A stretch of 64,000 nt of DNA from Arthrobacter rhizophilus. Lineage in GTDB: Bacteria > Actinomycetota > Actinomycetes > Actinomycetales > Micrococcaceae. Of this stretch, positions 8,561 to 15,795 are shown in pieces. The stretch lies in contig NZ_JAPFFT010000002.1 of assembly GCF_026241105.1 (NCBI RefSeq), forward strand, positions 62,001-126,000, read 5' to 3'. The position numbers and the translations under genes were made by a program. Below the pieces are notes generated by a model. The model made no database searches, had not been told where the DNA came from, and worked only from the letters and a program-made list of their open reading frames with translations. How positions within the stretch are numbered: the stretch's first letter is position 1; every line of letters starts with the position of its first letter.

Positions 8561-8980
8561 ATGACCACGAACCTCAATCCTTACATCAGCTTTCGGGACA
8601 GTGCCAAGGAGGCCATGGCCTTCTACAAGTCGGTCTTCGGCGGAGAGCTGACCCAGAGCACTTTCGCGGAATTCCACGCCAGCGAAGACCCGGCCGAAAG
8701 CGACAAAATCATGCACTCGGCGCTTAAGACCGACAACGGACTGCTATTGATGGCTGCAGACACTCCCAACAGCATGGAGTACAACCCGGGCAACAACATT
8801 TCGGTGTCCCTCAGCGGAGACGATGAAGCCGAGCTTCGCGGCTATTGGGATGGACTGGCCGACGGCGGGACGGTTACCGTACCGATGGAGAAGGCGCCGT
8901 GGGGCGATATTTTCGGAATGCTGACCGATAAATTCGGAATTGCGTGGCTGGTCAACGTCACCGGGGAGCAGCCCCAGTGA
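8561..8980 (+). CDS. PhnB-like VOC family protein
   Basis: 139 aa. The start PYISFRDSAKEAMAFYKSVFGGEL is characteristic of the PhnB/3-demethylubiquinone-9-like VOC group, and WGDIFGMLTDKFGIAWLVN forms the C-terminal repeat. The exact role of these proteins is unclear despite the PhnB label. ATG 8561 is preferred over the in-frame TTG at 8486 because GAGGAG precedes it by about 7 nt and the family starts close to this residue. A TAGCAT box at 8506-8511 could be its promoter, giving a leader of about 40 nt. Confidence 0.8.
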   Translation: MTTNLNPYISFRDSAKEAMAFYKSVFGGELTQSTFAEFHASEDPAESDKIMHSALKTDNGLLLMAADTPNSMEYNPGNNISVSLSGDDEAELRGYWDGLADGGTVTVPMEKAPWGDIFGMLTDKFGIAWLVNVTGEQPQ

Positions 8981-9043
8981 AGGGAACCTCAAGGTAGTAA
9001 CCGCTTTTGCACGGCGCCGCCGTCCCAACCCCCGGCGGCAAAA

Positions 9044-9088
9044 ACAGGTCCAGCATCTGGTCGCTTTGCCACCAGAGGCTGGACCTGT
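9044..9088. terminator. Stem-loop between convergent genes
   Basis: ACAGGTCCAGC (9044-9054) pairs with GCTGGACCTGT (9078-9088), and CTGG/CCAG (9057-9060/9072-9075) extend the stem. There is no clear T-tract, so it may be a weak or Rho-assisted terminator. It lies in the 249-bp gap between the PhnB-like gene and the LCP gene, where I see no gene. Confidence 0.45.
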
Positions 9089-9229
9089 GCCCGGTGGGTG
9101 ATGCGCCGCAGGACCCATGGTGCCAGGTACTCCCTCGCCAAAACGATGTCGTCTGTTCTGGTTGACATTGAGGGAGATCGCAAGGTGGCCAGTTCGGCCG
9201 CTGGTGCTCGCAGTGGCGTTGTGCTCCGG

Positions 9230-10798
9230 CTATCCCGCGGGGTTGGTTGCCTGACACGTCTGGTCTTGGGCGGTTTGGGCAACCACATCGTTCGGCTTGG
9301 GCGCCGGAAGCGTCGGTTTACTCCCTGTGGCGAAGTCTTGCCCCGCGTAAAGCTGGACTCCCTGGACACTGGGAACCTGCTGCACGCTCGCCGCTGGCAA
9401 CCCGAACATGGCGGCAACGTCCGCGGCGACATCGGCAAACCCGGCACCGTAGTAGACCATGGTTTGCGGCCTCGCATCGCCCTGAATCCGAGCCACCTTC
9501 GTGAAGCCACCGGAGGAGAGCAGCGCTGCGATTTCCTGGCTCCTGCCGCTCACGCCTGTTCCATTGGCGATAGTGATCGGCTGTAGCGCCTTGTTGTAGG
9601 CCGCTTTCGGAGTTTCGGTGGTCGGAGCAGGGGAGGGAGCAGCACTAGCGGCAGGCTGACTAAGATCAGCGCTTTGTTTCAAGGCCGCAAAAAAGTTGCC
9701 GGCAGCAGGTTGATCGAGGTCGAGCCTGTTTGGATCTGACGCCGCTGGGACGTTCGGTAACGTGATGAAGTTGACCTTTGCCGGGTCTATATTCTTCAGT
9801 CTGTCGGCGATGGTCAGCAAAGCAGGAACGGAAGAAAGGCCGTCGTCGACGGTCAGGTTTTTGGTGACTGTGTCCGCGATGCCCAGCATCTTCTGCGGGT
9901 TGCCGAGTGTTCCGTCGGCTTTGAGTTTGCGGGTCAGCGAGCCAAGAAACGCCTGTTGGGCCTTGATTCGGCCGAGGTCGCCGCCATCGGCAAATGCGTG
10001 GCGAGTGCGTAGGAAGGCGAGGGCCTGATCCCCTTGGACCTGCGAGGTGCCTTTGGGCAGATGAAGTCCAGAGTCCGGGTCGTTCACGGCCGAGCTCACG
10101 CAGACGTCCACCCCACCGACCGCATTGGAGAGTTCTTTGACGGCGTTGAAGTCGGCCATCATGAAGTGGTCCATCTCCAGGCCCGTCAGCTTGTTCACGG
10201 TATCCACGGCGCAGCCAATGCCGGCTTCGGCCATCGCACTGTTGATCATGGCGTTCTGGCGTTCTGCGTAATGCTGTCCAGTCTTGCTGTCAGTGCAGGC
10301 AGGGACGTCGACCAGCAGGTCCCGAGGAAGGCTGATGACGTTGACGTGATTGTTGTCTGCAGAAATATCCAGCAACATCATCACATCGGATTGCCCATAG
10401 CCGGATGACTGGTCCGTCGTCCCGAATTGTCCGTTTTTGCCGGTTCTGGTGTCGGTACCGAGAATGAGGATCTGCAAGCGGTCCTTCCGGTCATCTGCCG
10501 GGCCTTCCGATCTGTGGCCACCGGCACCCAGGGCCGACGTCGAAATGTTGGATTGAAGCCTCCACACCCAATATCCGCCGAAGGCGACGACGGCGAGCAG
10601 CAGGACGGCCACCACGGCGCTCGTGATCTTAAACCAGCGCGGCGCCCGACGATAGCTGAAACGCCGGCTGCGGGTAGCCAATTTGCCCTGCCCCGGATAG
10701 GCGACAGGTGCGGACTGACCCGATTCCGGGTTGGGTGCATCGTGGCGAGTTACCAAAAGGGGGACTACCTCTCCGGGGGAATGACGGACGGCCCCCAT
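9230..10798 (-). CDS. LytR-CpsA-Psr (LCP) family cell-wall ligase with LytR_C domain
   Basis: About 522 aa. A basic N-terminus precedes one membrane helix (ITSAVVAVLLLAVVAFGGYWVW). The extracellular LCP catalytic domain follows, with ILILGTDTRTG, SDVMMLLDISADNNHV, SLPRDLLVDVP and ALAFLRTRHAF plus DLGRIKAQQAFL. The Arg and Asp residues in these motifs bind the polyprenyl-pyrophosphate donor. After a Pro/Ala/Thr linker a LytR_C domain (ITIANGTGVSGRSQEIAALL) closes the protein. LCP enzymes attach teichoic acids or arabinogalactan-like polymers to peptidoglycan. The start is uncertain: ATG 10798 lacks a Shine-Dalgarno sequence, and an in-frame TTG at 10756 has GGAGG 11 nt upstream. Confidence 0.88.
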   Translation of the reverse strand: MGAVRHSPGEVVPLLVTRHDAPNPESGQSAPVAYPGQGKLATRSRRFSYRRAPRWFKITSAVVAVLLLAVVAFGGYWVWRLQSNISTSALGAGGHRSEGPADDRKDRLQILILGTDTRTGKNGQFGTTDQSSGYGQSDVMMLLDISADNNHVNVISLPRDLLVDVPACTDSKTGQHYAERQNAMINSAMAEAGIGCAVDTVNKLTGLEMDHFMMADFNAVKELSNAVGGVDVCVSSAVNDPDSGLHLPKGTSQVQGDQALAFLRTRHAFADGGDLGRIKAQQAFLGSLTRKLKADGTLGNPQKMLGIADTVTKNLTVDDGLSSVPALLTIADRLKNIDPAKVNFITLPNVPAASDPNRLDLDQPAAGNFFAALKQSADLSQPAASAAPSPAPTTETPKAAYNKALQPITIANGTGVSGRSQEIAALLSSGGFTKVARIQGDARPQTMVYYGAGFADVAADVAAMFGLPAASVQQVPSVQGVQLYAGQDFATGSKPTLPAPKPNDVVAQTAQDQTCQATNPAG

Positions 10799-11136
10799 TG
10801 TAGCTGGGACGTCTGGGAAGGTTCCGTGCGCCCCGCTACGCGCAGCACAAATCACTAGCGGCGTTTGCCGGGTTGTGCGCTTTTTGGCCCTTACGCCTGG
10901 CCCAGACTCCTTCCACGTGCTCAGGTGCAGCCTGCCAAACGTCAAAGCCGGCCTCTCAGGAGGTGCGGGGGATCGCAGAAGGGGTAAGGAGAGAACTACT
11001 TTACATAATGTAGATTATCGGCGTTGTTGAGCATCTCAGCAGCATCTCGGCGACGCCGCAGAACCAAACCCTCAAAACATCCACATTTCCCCCCTTCTGC
11101 CATTGTCAACGGCATGTTCGTCGCCAACAATGAAGC
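10799..11136. promoter_or_regulatory. Upstream region of the type III PKS operon and the LCP gene
   Basis: 338 bp without a gene. The palindrome TACAT-A-ATGTA at 11002-11012 sits in an AT-rich patch unlike its surroundings and could be an operator. TTGTCA (11104-11109) with AACAAT (11126-11131) is a possible but weak promoter for the PKS gene. No Shine-Dalgarno sequence precedes ATG 11137. Confidence 0.35.
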
Positions 11137-12273
11137 ATGCCGGTCTACGTGAGGTCTCTGGAAACTGCCGTACCGCCCACAGTGCTTGTACAGCCACAAG
11201 CACGCGACGTCTTTGCATCCCAACCCGGCCTGACGCGACTCGGATCCCGACTCGTGCGAACGTGCTTCGATTCAGCTGCCATCGACACCCGGTTCACTGC
11301 CGTTGCTGAACTAAGTCTTGATAACCAGGCCGAGAACCCGTCATTCTTCGACCCTGACTCGGGCCGGGTTCTGAGCCCCAGCACCAAGGTCCGCAACGAG
11401 ATTTTTGCTGTCGAGGCTACCAAGCTGTTCATAGAGGCCGCCAAAGCCGCCGTCGGGAAATGTCCTGATATTGATTTACTTGACATAACTCATGTCATCA
11501 CTGTCTCCTGTACCGGATTCTTCAACCCCGGGCCCGACTATAAGGTGGTCCGGGCCCTGGGTCTCAGCCCGGCCGTGCAGCGTTACCACCTCGGCTTCAT
11601 GGGTTGCTACGCCGCGTTTCCGGCCCTCCGGGCGGCCCGGCAATTCTGTCAGGCCGATCCCTCTGCCGTCGTTCTGGTTATCTGCGTGGAGCTGTGCTCT
11701 CTCCACGTCCGGACCTCGAATGACCCGGACACCATCATGGGATCGGCGATCTTTGCCGACGGTGCGGCCGCCGCCGTCGTGACTTCCCGTGAACCTGAGG
11801 GGCCGGACCCGGTGATTCGGCTGGACCATTTCGAGACTGTCCTGACGCCGGTGGGCGAAGAAGCCATGGCCTGGAACATTGGCGACGAAGGTTTCGAAAT
11901 GGTTCTCGGAACGTACGTGCCGCACATCATCGAGGAGCACATCACCGGGGCGCTCGAACCGCTGCTTGCTCGCGATCCCTCCTTGGCCGGACTCCCCTAT
12001 CGGGACATCACGCATTGGGCCATCCATCCCGGCGGCCGCAGTATTCTCGACAAGGTCGAGTCGAAGCTCGAGCTCACCGAGGAACAGATGATTCCGGCAC
12101 GCGAAGTCCTTCGCAACTACGGCAACATGAGCAGCGCCACCGTGCTCTTCGTCTTGAAACACATCCTGGGACAAACTCCGGCACAGCGGGAGGAGCGTAT
12201 CTGTTCCATGGCATTCGGGCCCGGCCTAACTGTGGAAACGGGGCTGTTCACCCGGGTTTCCCCAGCATTGTGA
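11137..12273 (+). CDS. Type III polyketide synthase
   Basis: 378 aa, the usual size for a chalcone-synthase-like homodimer. The catalytic triad is visible: Cys157 in GFMGCYAAF, His297 in WAIHPGG and Asn330 in NYGNMSSATV. These enzymes extend an acyl-CoA starter with malonyl-CoA units and cyclise the product without an acyl carrier protein. Starter and ring type cannot be read from the sequence. The gene begins an operon: its TGA overlaps the ATG of the next gene (TGATG), and a flavin hydroxylase follows. The trio parallels the Streptomyces griseus srsABC phenolic-lipid operon in function types, so an alkylresorcinol or alkylquinone product is a reasonable guess. Confidence 0.93.
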   Translation: MPVYVRSLETAVPPTVLVQPQARDVFASQPGLTRLGSRLVRTCFDSAAIDTRFTAVAELSLDNQAENPSFFDPDSGRVLSPSTKVRNEIFAVEATKLFIEAAKAAVGKCPDIDLLDITHVITVSCTGFFNPGPDYKVVRALGLSPAVQRYHLGFMGCYAAFPALRAARQFCQADPSAVVLVICVELCSLHVRTSNDPDTIMGSAIFADGAAAAVVTSREPEGPDPVIRLDHFETVLTPVGEEAMAWNIGDEGFEMVLGTYVPHIIEEHITGALEPLLARDPSLAGLPYRDITHWAIHPGGRSILDKVESKLELTEEQMIPAREVLRNYGNMSSATVLFVLKHILGQTPAQREERICSMAFGPGLTVETGLFTRVSPAL

Positions 12274-13001
12274 TGCCTGCCCTCCCCCGCCCAGGCGGTT
12301 TTCTCGGCGAACGTGATGTGACCGCTATTGAGGACATGGACCGCCCCGATTGCGAGCTCGACCGGCTCAACCGCAGTTACGCGCGGTTTCCGCTCGTCAA
12401 CGCCGTGGTGTCTGGCTGGCGGGATACGTACAAGTCCCTGATCAGACCATTACTCACGACGGCGGCGCCCACCACGGTCCTCGACATCGGCTGCGGCGGT
12501 GGCGACGTCGCCCGAAGCCTCGCGCGCCGGGCCGCTGCGGAGGGATACCAGCTCAAGGTCACCGGAATCGATCCGGACGAGCGTGCCTTCCATTTCGCGA
12601 ACTCCGCGCCGCCAGTCGAGGGCGTGACATATCGGAAGGCCTTCAGCTCGGAGCTTGTGTCAGAGGGGCTCGAATTCGACGTCGTTATCTCCAACCACGT
12701 CCTGCACCACTTGACGCCCCCCGAATTCGCCTCGTTCCTTCGCGACTCTGAACAGCTGTGCCGCCGCATTGCCCTCCACAACGACCTCAGGCGCAGCCGC
12801 CTCGCCTACTCGCTCTTCTGGGCCGGCGCCTGGCCACTCGGGCTCGGCTCCTATATCCACGGCGATGGACTCACGTCCATCAGGCGCAGTTACACAATGG
12901 CGGAACTGCGTGCCGCCACTCCCCCTACTTGGACGGTGGAAGGCAACGGCCTGTGGCACAACCTCCTGGTTTTCCGACCCGGTGAAGCTCCACATGTTTG
13001 A
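12273..13001 (+). CDS. Class I SAM-dependent methyltransferase of the PKS operon
   Basis: 242 aa. SAM motif I VLDIGCGGGDVARSL lies near residue 70, an acidic residue after motif II in TGIDPDER, and FDVVISNHVLHHL is motif IV/post-I. The C-terminal half resembles UbiE/MenG-like small-molecule methyltransferases. ATG 12273 overlaps the PKS stop codon and its own stop overlaps the next start by 8 nt, so the three genes are translated as a unit. The likely job is O- or C-methylation of the polyketide ring. Much longer frames upstream run antiparallel in codon logic to the PKS gene and were rejected. Confidence 0.88.
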   Translation: MPALPRPGGFLGERDVTAIEDMDRPDCELDRLNRSYARFPLVNAVVSGWRDTYKSLIRPLLTTAAPTTVLDIGCGGGDVARSLARRAAAEGYQLKVTGIDPDERAFHFANSAPPVEGVTYRKAFSSELVSEGLEFDVVISNHVLHHLTPPEFASFLRDSEQLCRRIALHNDLRRSRLAYSLFWAGAWPLGLGSYIHGDGLTSIRRSYTMAELRAATPPTWTVEGNGLWHNLLVFRPGEAPHV

Positions 13002-14136
13002 CGTGGTTGTGGTTGGAGCTGGGCCGGTCGGGCTGTACATGGCCGCTCTCCTGTTGCAACACGGGCACCGCGTTGCCATTCTGGAGCGACGGGCGACGTC
13101 GAGCCGCCAAACCCGGGCCGTTGGAATCCATCCGCCGGCGTTGGCGGCACTCGACACTGTGGGTGCCGCTCATTCCCTGGTCGATTCAGGCGTCCGGATC
13201 ACCCACGGGGCCGCGTACAGCGGCGGCCGCAAAGTTGCCGACATGGACTTTGCCCGGCCTTCTGCTGAATACCCCTTTATCCTTTCCGTTCCGCAATATC
13301 TCACCACCCAAGCCCTCGAGTCCAAGGTTATCGAACTCGATCCAAGCGCCCTTCTCCGCGGCGTGCACATCGAGGAAGTGGTCGACGACGGCGGGTACTT
13401 ACGTTTGCGCGGACAGGAGGGCGGGTCGGCGGTGGAGTTCCTGGGCCGCTTCGTGGTGGCGGCCGACGGCGTCCATTCCGCCGTCCGTGGGGGCCTCGGT
13501 TTGGAGCCGCGCTTGCGTACTTACCCCGACTACTACGTCATGGGCGATTTCCAGGATGAGTCGATGTTCGGCAACAAGGCAGTCCTCTTCCTTGAGCCGG
13601 GAGGAATCGTCGAGTCTTTTCCACTGCCCGGCGGTATCCGAAGGTGGGTAGTCCGGCTTGGCGCCCCTTGCCAAGAGCCAACTCCCCGTGCGCTCGCTGC
13701 CCTGATCCGAAAGCGGACCGGAACGGCGGTGGACTCAACGAGCAATACGATGGTCAGTGCTTTCGGCGTGACCTCACGGCAAGTCTCCCGGATGGTTCAT
13801 GGACGGGTTGCCTTGCTCGGCGACGCCGCACACGAAATCAGCCCGATCGGCGGTCAAGGGATGAACTTGGGCTGGCTGGATGCTGTTGCCCTGGCACCGA
13901 TTATCAGCGAAGCGTTGCGAACGTCGGGAAGAATGCCTGCCAGCAAGGAACTCGCGGCATTCGAGCGCAGCCGTCAGCGTGCAGCGAAGAAGGCCATATG
14001 GCAGGCCAGTGTGAACATGGCCCTGGGCCGCCCGTTGCCTCCGAAAGTCCTGAGCGCACGGAACGCCTTGATTGGCCGGGCGATAACCTTGCCGATGTTC
14101 TCGGAGTTCGTGGCCCGCCGATTCACGATGCACTAG
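12994..14136 (+). CDS. FAD-dependent aromatic hydroxylase of the PKS operon
   Basis: 380 aa, group A flavoprotein monooxygenase fold. The dinucleotide motif GAGPVG (residues 8-13) starts directly after the first strand, with Glu31 at the end of the second strand. The DG motif VAADGVHSAVR and the GD motif LLGDAAHEISPIGGQGMNLG complete the FAD site. Enzymes of this class use NAD(P)H and O2 to hydroxylate phenolic rings. In this operon it probably hydroxylates the resorcinol or pyrone made by the PKS, giving a hydroquinone that oxidises to a quinone. ATG 12994 is chosen for its position just before the Rossmann strand. Confidence 0.9.
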   Translation: MFDVVVVGAGPVGLYMAALLLQHGHRVAILERRATSSRQTRAVGIHPPALAALDTVGAAHSLVDSGVRITHGAAYSGGRKVADMDFARPSAEYPFILSVPQYLTTQALESKVIELDPSALLRGVHIEEVVDDGGYLRLRGQEGGSAVEFLGRFVVAADGVHSAVRGGLGLEPRLRTYPDYYVMGDFQDESMFGNKAVLFLEPGGIVESFPLPGGIRRWVVRLGAPCQEPTPRALAALIRKRTGTAVDSTSNTMVSAFGVTSRQVSRMVHGRVALLGDAAHEISPIGGQGMNLGWLDAVALAPIISEALRTSGRMPASKELAAFERSRQRAAKKAIWQASVNMALGRPLPPKVLSARNALIGRAITLPMFSEFVARRFTMH

Positions 14137-14196
14137 GCGCCGTTTCGGTGCTTCCTGCGAGGCCGGCAGCACCGTGACCGGTGCGTGATTGCGTTT

Positions 14197-14202
14197 TAGA
14201 CT
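14197..14202 (+). promoter_or_regulatory. -10 box for the leader ORF and lipoprotein gene
   Basis: TAGACT ends 6 nt before ATG 14209, so transcription should start at or next to that ATG. No clear -35 box. Confidence 0.5.
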
Positions 14203-14208
14203 GCAACC

Positions 14209-14232
14209 ATGACCGCCAGGGACGAAAAGTGA
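14209..14232 (+). CDS. Possible seven-codon leaderless leader ORF
   Basis: ATG 14209 follows a TAGACT -10 box by 6 nt. It opens a seven-codon frame (MTARDEK) whose TGA at 14230-14232 overlaps the GTG start of the next gene at 14229. Inside it AGGGACG can act as the Shine-Dalgarno sequence for that GTG. The peptide may simply load ribosomes for coupled translation. Confidence 0.35.
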   Translation: MTARDEK

Positions 14233-15092
14233 GTGTTCGACGACGGTGGGCAGCCGCCGTCGTACTCATCGGCCTGTTGGGCATCACGGTAGCTTCTACG
14301 GCGGGATGTTCGGCTACGCCTGAACCGAGGGCGACGACGCCGGCCAGCGCACTCACCGTCCAACTGAACCAGTTCCGGGATAACTACAGCACGCACATCA
14401 TCGAGATCCAATTCAGCAACCTCGGCCCGGACACCATCACTGTGGTAGGCGCCGCCCTGCGCACGGCGGGCTTTGATGGAACGATCGGATGGACTTCGGG
14501 CGCCGATGGCACAGCCATTCCGCCGGGCCAGACCAAGAGCCTGCCCGTGCAGCTTCCGTCTGCGACCTGTCCCCCAGGCTCCTCGGAATCCACGGTTGAC
14601 TATGTGCTGGCGGGCTCGGACCACGTGTACAGCGAAACCGTGACGGACCCCTTCGGCGTGCTGGCTCGGAACAACAGCGAACTATGCCTGGAACGCGGCG
14701 CCTCGGAAATAGCGAGCCTGGAGCTCCTGCCGGCGTTGGACCCAGGACCCGGGAAAGGCTCGGCAACAATGACCATCACGGTCAAACCCCATGGCGGAAC
14801 AGGGTCCATGACCATTGAATCAATCGGCGAAACCACCCTCCTTGCAGCAGACCCGGGTAGCCCGTGGCCCCATAGTGTCGTGATTCATGGCACCGACAAG
14901 GACTCGACCCTGAGCCTGCGCATCCGCCCCGCGCGTTGCGACCCGCACGCCGTCGCGGAGGACAAAGTGGGCACGCTCATGCCACTCCAGGTGACGGTCA
15001 ATGGAGTTGCCGGGACTATCAAGGTTGCTGCCGGTAATGCGCTGCGTGGAAGCATCTACGATTTCGTCACAAAGAGCTGCGGGGACGGTTGA
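14229..15092 (+). CDS. Putative secreted lipoprotein of unknown function
   Basis: 287 aa. An Arg-rich n-region (VSVRRRW) and hydrophobic helix (AAAVVLIGLLGITVAS) end in the lipobox-like STAGC, so the mature protein should be lipid-anchored outside the membrane. Two beta-rich parts follow. One runs from LTVQLNQFRDNYSTHIIEIQFSNLG to the cysteine-containing SATCPPGS and ELCLERGAS. The second has similar spacing and ends with KSCGDG. I recognise no catalytic motif. GTG 14229 is chosen because it precedes the Arg-rich n-region and has AGGGACG upstream. It lies just before def. Confidence 0.65.
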   Translation: MSVRRRWAAAVVLIGLLGITVASTAGCSATPEPRATTPASALTVQLNQFRDNYSTHIIEIQFSNLGPDTITVVGAALRTAGFDGTIGWTSGADGTAIPPGQTKSLPVQLPSATCPPGSSESTVDYVLAGSDHVYSETVTDPFGVLARNNSELCLERGASEIASLELLPALDPGPGKGSATMTITVKPHGGTGSMTIESIGETTLLAADPGSPWPHSVVIHGTDKDSTLSLRIRPARCDPHAVAEDKVGTLMPLQVTVNGVAGTIKVAAGNALRGSIYDFVTKSCGDG

Positions 15093-15105
15093 GGTGCCAT
15101 CCCAC

Positions 15106-15111
15106 TAAGCT
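15106..15111 (+). promoter_or_regulatory. Leaderless -10 box for def
   Basis: TAAGCT ends 6 nt before ATG 15118. No Shine-Dalgarno sequence. Confidence 0.6.
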
Positions 15112-15117
15112 CAATCC

Positions 15118-15795
15118 ATGGACTTTGAGACTCGGCCCCTGTCGGCCGGCCCGGACACGACGTTCACGGCCTCCCGGATCCGAGCCGCGGTTCAGGATCT
15201 ACTCGGGCTCGAGGGGCTTCCACCCATCGTCCAGGTCGGCCACCCCGTGCTCCGGCAACTCGCCGCACCTTATGATGGCCAGCTCGAGGACACCGAGTTG
15301 GCGCAACTGATCGAGCGGATGCGGGATGTCATGCACGGCGCCCCCGGCGTTGGCCTCGCAGCACCCCAGCTCGGCATCCCCTTGCAGTTGGCCGTGCTTG
15401 AGGACCATTTCGATGTTGACCCCATCGCTTCAGAAATCCGCGAGAGGACACCGCTGGGCTTCTTCGCGATCCTGAATCCCAGGTACGAGCCCGAAGGGAC
15501 TTCCACCGCGTCGTACTATGAAGGCTGCCTGTCGATGCGTGGATTCCAGGCCGTGGTGACAAGGCACCGGGATGTCCGCCTGCACTACCAACGTCCTGAT
15601 GGAGGTGCAGCCTCGGAAGGATTCTCAGGATGGCAGGCACGGATAGTCCAACACGAGACCGACCATCTGCACGGCGGACTCTATTTGGACAGGGCCGAGC
15701 TACGGTCTCTTGCCGACGATCAGCAATACGGCGCCCACTGGGCGTACCCCGGAATCGACGAGGCACGCCGCGGGCTGGGCTTCCTTAACTCCTGA
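15118..15795 (+). CDS. def: Peptide deformylase
   Basis: 225 aa. It removes the formyl group from new proteins using a metal held by Cys137 (EGCLS) and the two His of HETDH (179-183), with Gln84 in GVGLAAPQLG (77-86). The canonical third motif is HExDH with a hydrophobic x, so Thr is slightly unusual but keeps all ligands. An N-terminal extension of about 35 residues precedes the usual VGHPVLRQLA start of the domain. The gene has its own leaderless promoter, is not linked to fmt here, and overlaps the S9 peptidase gene tail-to-tail by 11 bp. Confidence 0.93.
   Translation: MDFETRPLSAGPDTTFTASRIRAAVQDLLGLEGLPPIVQVGHPVLRQLAAPYDGQLEDTELAQLIERMRDVMHGAPGVGLAAPQLGIPLQLAVLEDHFDVDPIASEIRERTPLGFFAILNPRYEPEGTSTASYYEGCLSMRGFQAVVTRHRDVRLHYQRPDGGAASEGFSGWQARIVQHETDHLHGGLYLDRAELRSLADDQQYGAHWAYPGIDEARRGLGFLNS

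Noticed and set aside
15785..15795. 11-bp tail-to-tail overlap of def and the S9 peptidase gene as an antisense control device
   Set aside because: Short convergent overlaps are common in compact genomes. Nothing else suggests regulation.
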